From positions 230,964 through 294,963 of the forward strand of contig NZ_AQXZ01000013.1 in NCBI RefSeq assembly GCF_000380645.1: DNA of 64,000 nucleotides, written 5' to 3'. The notes under the pieces were generated by a model. That model saw nothing but the letters and a program-made list of their open reading frames with translations. It did not search any database and was not told the DNA's origin. Positions 60,047-64,000 of this stretch are shown here, piece by piece (the first letter of the stretch is position 1; the number at the start of each line of letters is the position of its first letter). The DNA is from Smaragdicoccus niigatensis DSM 44881 = NBRC 103563. GTDB lineage: Bacteria > Actinomycetota > Actinomycetes > Mycobacteriales > Mycobacteriaceae. Made by a program: the position numbers and the translations under genes.

Positions 60047-62005
60047 TTACTTGTCGAAGGTGCCGATTATTTCCGTGCTGGGGGTATCCCGCGCACCGTC
60101 TGTGCCTATGGGTCGTTGAAAGGCCGTCCCGTTCGACAAATCGGCGAGAACCACATTGGTCATAATGACTTTGCTCTGCTGTACGATGGCGAGCGCGCCG
60201 GGCCGATATCCGGGCCATGCATTGCCAGTTACGTTCGGTTTTTGCTTCAGCGCAACCGGCGCGGTGATCGGACTACCGCTGATGCAACGGACCCGCGGCA
60301 TGCCCGCCGCGTCGATGAGCACCGCTGTTCCCGACTCGAAGACCGCCTGAACGGCCACGGACTTGTCGCCGTCGAGCGAATAGTGCGTGACCCGAGTGTC
60401 GAAGCGAAGCCGAACCGGCGTCAGCTCGTCGAGGTATGTAGCGACATCCGCCGAGGTGAGTGGCCGCCCGCCGCTCCAATACAACGTCGGATCATCGTTG
60501 AGGGCCGCGATCAACGCGCGCGACCGGTCCGAATTCGGGCTGAAGAGGCCGTTGATTATCGAGCGATCACAGTCCGCCACCTGCGGTTGACCGGCAAACA
60601 GTCCGGGCGAATCGCCGAGGATCGGCCGCGCGACGATGTTCTCCCCGGAACCCTTGTCTGGCAATGCCGGCAGGCTTGTCGGCTGCGCATCGGGAGCGGT
60701 CATCGGCATGAACGGATTCGCCCCGCCGTCCGCCACTCCGAGGAGCACCAACTGGGGCGCGGTCGTTGTGGTCGAGGCGGGAATCCAGTACCAGCCAGCA
60801 AGGGCGGCTGCCGCGACCGCGACGAACACGAGGGCGAGATGAATCAGGCGCCGGCGCCCATTCTTTGGTTTCCGAGGCGGCGTCTCGATCCGCGGCGTCT
60901 CGATCTGCGGCGGCGGCACATCGGTCGGCAACGGCGGACGCGTGGGAATGTCGCCTTCGGACGGCAGCCAGTGCGCCGCGCGAGCCGGAGTACTTGTCGG
61001 TGGTTGAGTGAGTGCGGGCGGACTCGTCGGAACATCGGATTGCGACCGAAGCGCTTCTGGTCGCCACGTGGTCGATTCCATCGACACATTCGTTGCCCCG
61101 CGTGCCCCAGGCTGGGTGCGCGCACTCACCGAATCCGGTGGGCATGCGCTGATCGCGTCGTTCAATGCTCGGGCCAGGGCCCCGCAGCTTTGGAAACGCC
61201 GGTCGCGGTCTTTCGCGAGCGCGAACTCCATCACGGCGTCGATCTCAGCGGATATCGAGCCGAAGCGGTCGGGCCGTTCGGCGCTCAAGTGGGGAATCTT
61301 GCCGACCAGGTGTCCGGCCATCCACTGCGCGGGAGTCGTCCCGGGATACGGCAGCACCCCCGTCATCAGTCGGTACAACGTGCAGCCGAGGGCATAGACA
61401 TCGACGCGATGGTCGAGCCGCATCGATGGGTCGAACTGTTCGGGAGCCGCGTACTGCAGGCTGCCGGCGAACATGCCCGTGGCAGTGACCTGTCGCGGAT
61501 CGTTGAGTGCCTTCGCGATTCCGAAGTCCGCGAGATACACCCGCTCCGCGTGCCCGCCGACCGGCTTCGCCAGCAAGATGTTCTGTGGTTTGACGTCGCG
61601 GTGGACGATCCCTCGTTCGTGCGCGTAGTCGAGTGCCGCCGCCGTCTCGCTGATGATCCTGCCCACCCGGTGTACCGGCATCGGACCATCTCGAAGCGGA
61701 GCGGCAGCGTCCGTTCCTTCGATGTATTGCATCGACAGCCAGAGCTGGCCGGCCTCGTCGCCGCGGTCGTACACGGTGACGATGTTCGGGTGTTCGAGCA
61801 GTGCCGCATGCTCGGCCTCGAGCAAGAACCGCTCACGAATGCTCTCATCGTCGGTCAAATGCCGCGACAGCAGCTTGAGCGCGACCTTCCGCGGAAGATT
61901 TGGATGCTTGGCGAGAAATACCGATCCCATTCCGCCCACGCCAAGCTGGCGAACGATCTCGTACCCGGCGATGAAGTCTCCAGGTCCGAATTCTCTGTTC
62001 GCCAT
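60047..62005 (-). CDS. Transmembrane Ser/Thr protein kinase with DUF6777-type ectodomain
   Basis: 652 aa from ATG 62005 (AGGAG upstream is placed for this start). Kinase domain at ~10-275: Gly loop LGVGGMGSVFLAKH, VALKLL, GIVHRDVKPQNILL, ADFGIAKAL, YAAPEQFD. A Pro/Thr-rich linker (~290-370), basic stop and one helix RRLIHLALVFVAVAAAALAG (~385-405), then an extracytoplasmic domain with cysteines (VADCDRSI, RVRCISG) and the region around GGANPFMPMTAPD that resembles DUF6777. Related to the propeller kinase only in the catalytic part. Its stimulus is unknown. Confidence 0.92.
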   Translation of the reverse strand: MANREFGPGDFIAGYEIVRQLGVGGMGSVFLAKHPNLPRKVALKLLSRHLTDDESIRERFLLEAEHAALLEHPNIVTVYDRGDEAGQLWLSMQYIEGTDAAAPLRDGPMPVHRVGRIISETAAALDYAHERGIVHRDVKPQNILLAKPVGGHAERVYLADFGIAKALNDPRQVTATGMFAGSLQYAAPEQFDPSMRLDHRVDVYALGCTLYRLMTGVLPYPGTTPAQWMAGHLVGKIPHLSAERPDRFGSISAEIDAVMEFALAKDRDRRFQSCGALARALNDAISACPPDSVSARTQPGARGATNVSMESTTWRPEALRSQSDVPTSPPALTQPPTSTPARAAHWLPSEGDIPTRPPLPTDVPPPQIETPRIETPPRKPKNGRRRLIHLALVFVAVAAAALAGWYWIPASTTTTAPQLVLLGVADGGANPFMPMTAPDAQPTSLPALPDKGSGENIVARPILGDSPGLFAGQPQVADCDRSIINGLFSPNSDRSRALIAALNDDPTLYWSGGRPLTSADVATYLDELTPVRLRFDTRVTHYSLDGDKSVAVQAVFESGTAVLIDAAGMPRVRCISGSPITAPVALKQKPNVTGNAWPGYRPGALAIVQQSKVIMTNVVLADLSNGTAFQRPIGTDGARDTPSTEIIGTFDK

Positions 62006-62172
62006 CTCCTGCCCGCCTTTCACACTGGCCGTGAGAATCAGACGATGCGTTTTGCGGAACCGACAACGTTAGCTTCGCGCAAATATCGCAGGCGTGCCAG
62101 ACCGTGCCTATAACGCCCACCCGTCGAATAAACTCCAGACAAACCCCAGTTCACCCGCACTCAGGGGTCGTC

Positions 62173-63639
62173 ATGAGCACTGCGACGATGTTCGCCAGAC
62201 TGCTCTTGGCTGTGGTTTTCGCGGTGGCAGGCAGTGCGAAACTCGTCAACCCGGAAGCGGTGGCGACCGCGGTCCGAGAATTCGGGGTTCCGCGAGTCCT
62301 CGTCCGGCCCGTCGCCCGGGCATTGCCGGTTATCGAACTCGCCTTGGCGATTTCTCTCGTAGTCGCCGCGACCGCCCTCTGGGCGGGGATAGCCTCGATC
62401 GTTCTGCTCGCGCTGTTCACCTCGGCGATGGCTATTTCGCTGGCCCGCGGCCGCCGCCCGGACTGCCGTTGCTTCGGCCAGGTGCAGTCGTCGCCCATCG
62501 GTGCCAGGTCGGTCATCCGTAACGTGTTCCTCGCGGGTGTCGCCGGCTTCGTCGTGTGGAGCACCGCGCAATATGGCGCACTCGGAATTGGTGAGTGGCT
62601 GAGCCGGTTGACCGCAATTCAGTTGGTCGTCGGAGGATGTGTCACTGGATTCGTCGCGCTGGAATCCGTCCAAGTGTGGTTCCTCCTGAATCTCGCACGC
62701 GAGCAAGGACGTTTGCACCTGCGACTCGATGCGCTCGACCAGGCCGCTGCTTCCAATACACCCGAAAGAGCCGGCGCCGGACCCGCAATCGGCTCGGCTG
62801 CACCCGAATTCGAGCTGCCCGGTTTGTTCGGTGAGACGCTGACATTGCAGTCTCTGCGCGCCGAAGGCCGGCCGGTTCTGCTGGTCTTCTCCGACCCACA
62901 TTGCGGGCCCTGCGCCCAACTGATGCCGGCGATCGCACAGTGGCAGGACGAGCACACCGACGCCCTGACGATCGCGATCGTGAGCCGCGGTGATCCCACC
63001 GAGAACCGCAACAAGGCGGCGGCGGACGGCGTCCGGCGCGTGTTGATTCAGCACGACAACGAGGTCGCGGACCGCTTCTCCGTCAGCGGCACACCAACCG
63101 GCGTCCTGGTGCGTGCGGACGGAACAATCGGCGCTCCCCTTGCACCGGGGCCCGACGCCATCTCTGCGCTGGTCGCGTCCGCAACCCGACCCAGACCAGC
63201 CGATCCGCCGCCCGCTCCGGCCATCGGAACGACTGCGCCTGGATTCGAACTCCCCGATATCGAGGGCACGCCCACGGCCCTGCATCGATTCCGGGGACGC
63301 CAACTCCTGCTCCTCTTTTGGAATCCCCACTGCCGCTTCTGTGCGCTCATGCTCGAGGATCTCCGCGCCTGGGAATCCACCGGATTCGTCGCCGCACCCC
63401 AACTGGTCGTCATCTCCACGGGTTCCCTCGCCGAGAACCGTGCATTGAACTTGAGCAGCCCGGTTCTCAGCGACCCCGACAATTCGGTGGCGGCGCGATT
63501 CGGCGCCCGCGGAACACCTATGGCACTCCTCGTGAGCCCGATCGGAACCATCGAATCGGGCCTGGCTGCGGGCGCTGAGGCGGTGTTCGACCTCGTGCGA
63601 AATCTGCCGCTGACCTCGTCAAAAGTGAGAAGAACCTGA
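62173..63639 (+). CDS. MauE-like membrane protein fused to two thioredoxin domains
   Basis: 488 aa from ATG 62173. Residues ~1-145: four membrane helices of MauE/DoxX type with LLAVVFAVAGSAKLVNPEAV and the Cys pair in RRPDCRCFGQV. Residues ~190-320: first TlpA-like domain, VLLVFSDPHCGPCAQLMPAI (CGPC) with cis-Pro loop VSGTPTGVLV. Residues ~355-480: second such domain, LLLLFWNPHCRFCALMLEDL (CRFC) and ARGTPMALLV. MauE is needed for making the disulfide-rich small subunit of methylamine dehydrogenase. Here a complete thiol relay is fused in one chain, directly before a Cys-rich exported protein. Confidence 0.88.
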   Translation: MSTATMFARLLLAVVFAVAGSAKLVNPEAVATAVREFGVPRVLVRPVARALPVIELALAISLVVAATALWAGIASIVLLALFTSAMAISLARGRRPDCRCFGQVQSSPIGARSVIRNVFLAGVAGFVVWSTAQYGALGIGEWLSRLTAIQLVVGGCVTGFVALESVQVWFLLNLAREQGRLHLRLDALDQAAASNTPERAGAGPAIGSAAPEFELPGLFGETLTLQSLRAEGRPVLLVFSDPHCGPCAQLMPAIAQWQDEHTDALTIAIVSRGDPTENRNKAAADGVRRVLIQHDNEVADRFSVSGTPTGVLVRADGTIGAPLAPGPDAISALVASATRPRPADPPPAPAIGTTAPGFELPDIEGTPTALHRFRGRQLLLLFWNPHCRFCALMLEDLRAWESTGFVAAPQLVVISTGSLAENRALNLSSPVLSDPDNSVAARFGARGTPMALLVSPIGTIESGLAAGAEAVFDLVRNLPLTSSKVRRT

Positions 63640-63724
63640 ACATTTACCGTGCACCGCGAGCGGTTCATACTGAGTGAGTCCCAGCACTGCGGCTCCAGCA
63701 TCAAGCTGAGTTCGGAGCGACGGC

Positions 63725-64000
63725 ATGGAGGACGCCCGGTTCGAATCCTTCACTCGCGCAATAGCTTCCGCGCCCGTCAAACGTCGCACCCTGATAAACC
63801 TGGCCGCTGTCCTCTTTGCCGGAAATGCCTCGCGGGCATTATTCGGAGCACCCCGAGCCGCGGCGAATGAGTTCTGTACCAACGGGACAACCCTGTGCGG
63901 CGACATCTGCGTCAACACCTATACCGACCCCGAAAACTGCGGTGGGTGCGGCAACACCTGTAACTACGGGATCTGCAACAGCGGCACCTGCGGATGCGGC
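63725..64000 (+). CDS. Cysteine-rich, probably Tat-exported protein, 5' part only
   Basis: 92 codons are present, running off the right edge. N-terminal APVKRRTLINLAAVLF (about residues 16-31) is a twin-arginine-like export signal, with an Ala-rich cleavage region (RAAANEF). The visible mature part holds ten cysteines in about 45 residues: CTNGTTLCGDICVN, then DPENCGGCGNTCN and GICNSGTCGCG, the C-x-NG-T-x-CG-x-CV and NCGxCGxxC pattern seen in Stig1-like and other secreted disulfide repeats. Its neighbour upstream has two thioredoxin domains that would oxidise or isomerise its disulfides. Product name unknown. Confidence 0.75.
   Translation, partial: MEDARFESFTRAIASAPVKRRTLINLAAVLFAGNASRALFGAPRAAANEFCTNGTTLCGDICVNTYTDPENCGGCGNTCNYGICNSGTCGCG

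Noticed and set aside
60116..62113. A 665-codon plus-strand open frame opposite the DUF6777 kinase
   Set aside because: The opposite strand encodes a textbook kinase with all motifs; this frame is Arg-rich and motif-free.
63736..63750. GGTTCGAATCC resembling a tRNA T-loop
   Set aside because: Flanking bases do not pair into a 5-bp T-stem and no acceptor, D or anticodon arms are present; the bases lie within a coding frame.
1..64000. Mobile element, prophage, CRISPR or defence island
   Set aside because: No transposase, integrase, repeat-spacer array, tRNA-flanked insertion or defence-type gene set was found, and composition is even throughout.

Overview
The window is high-GC, densely coded DNA from an actinomycete of the order Mycobacteriales, most likely a Nocardia/Rhodococcus-type organism. 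Lineage markers are an MspA-family mycomembrane porin (59149..59889), a mycobacterial Sdh1-type succinate dehydrogenase with cysteine-rich membrane anchor (26593..30374), a DesA-like acyl-ACP desaturase, a haloalkane dehalogenase very close to the mycobacterial DmbB type, two eukaryotic-type Ser/Thr kinases, a PPOX/F420-type oxidoreductase and eight TetR-family regulators. I see no rRNA, tRNA, CRISPR array, transposase or phage gene. No gene-free stretch exceeds about 300 bases. It reads as ordinary chromosome rich in lipid and xenobiotic metabolism.

Layout. 1..5850: the 5' part of an unknown gene (cut by the window edge), PrsW-like protease, DoxX, DUF4436, then a two-component cluster with three related sensor membrane proteins: one complete kinase, one with a degenerate kinase core, one membrane part only. 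The response regulator follows at 5965..6618. 6645..8574: TetR, small membrane protein and MpaB-family oxygenase under a clear palindrome. 8645..12995: patatin, SDR, Baeyer-Villiger-type monooxygenase and DUF5990 operon with a divergent TetR. 13000..18020: TetR, second monooxygenase and ChoD-like GMC oxidoreductase, a divergent GXWXG/DUF4334 gene with two operator-like repeats between, and another TetR. 18139..26471: DUF445 protein, TPR protein, cupin, TetR, desaturase, thioesterase, alcohol dehydrogenase, methyltransferase. 26593..31582: sdh1 operon, AraC regulator, VOC protein.

31579..36532 is the most interesting block: a tightly overlapped operon HAD, APH-type kinase, acyl-CoA dehydrogenase, MDR dehydrogenase, epoxide-hydrolase-like protein. 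Its first three genes reproduce, in order, the domain architecture of animal ACAD10. Next come a START/SRPBCC domain fused to a LuxR helix-turn-helix, an MFS exporter, TetR plus acyl-CoA dehydrogenase, a small YtxH-like protein, an FKBP lipoprotein and a beta-propeller Ser/Thr kinase (to 44245). 44246..51770: orphan solute-binding protein, MgtC, three hydrolases, acyltransferase, PAS protein, YciI. 51784..58683: GNAT, two related methyltransferases flanking a PhyH oxygenase and its TetR, then nitronate monooxygenase, haloalkane dehalogenase and carboxymuconolactone-decarboxylase-like protein, and a TetR with a 24-bp perfect palindrome. 58685..64000: F420/PPOX protein, porin, second Ser/Thr kinase (DUF6777), a MauE protein with two thioredoxin domains, and the start of a cysteine-rich exported protein cut by the right edge.

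Together the genes suggest uptake, oxidation and beta-oxidation-type processing of hydrophobic carbonyl, hydroxy and halogenated compounds, organised as many small units each with its own TetR switch. For seven of the eight TetR genes I can point to a perfect inverted repeat in the divergent promoter region; for the eighth (6645..7259) the repeat lies upstream of the first gene of its operon. All functional calls rest on motif reading and remembered family features; no database search was run.
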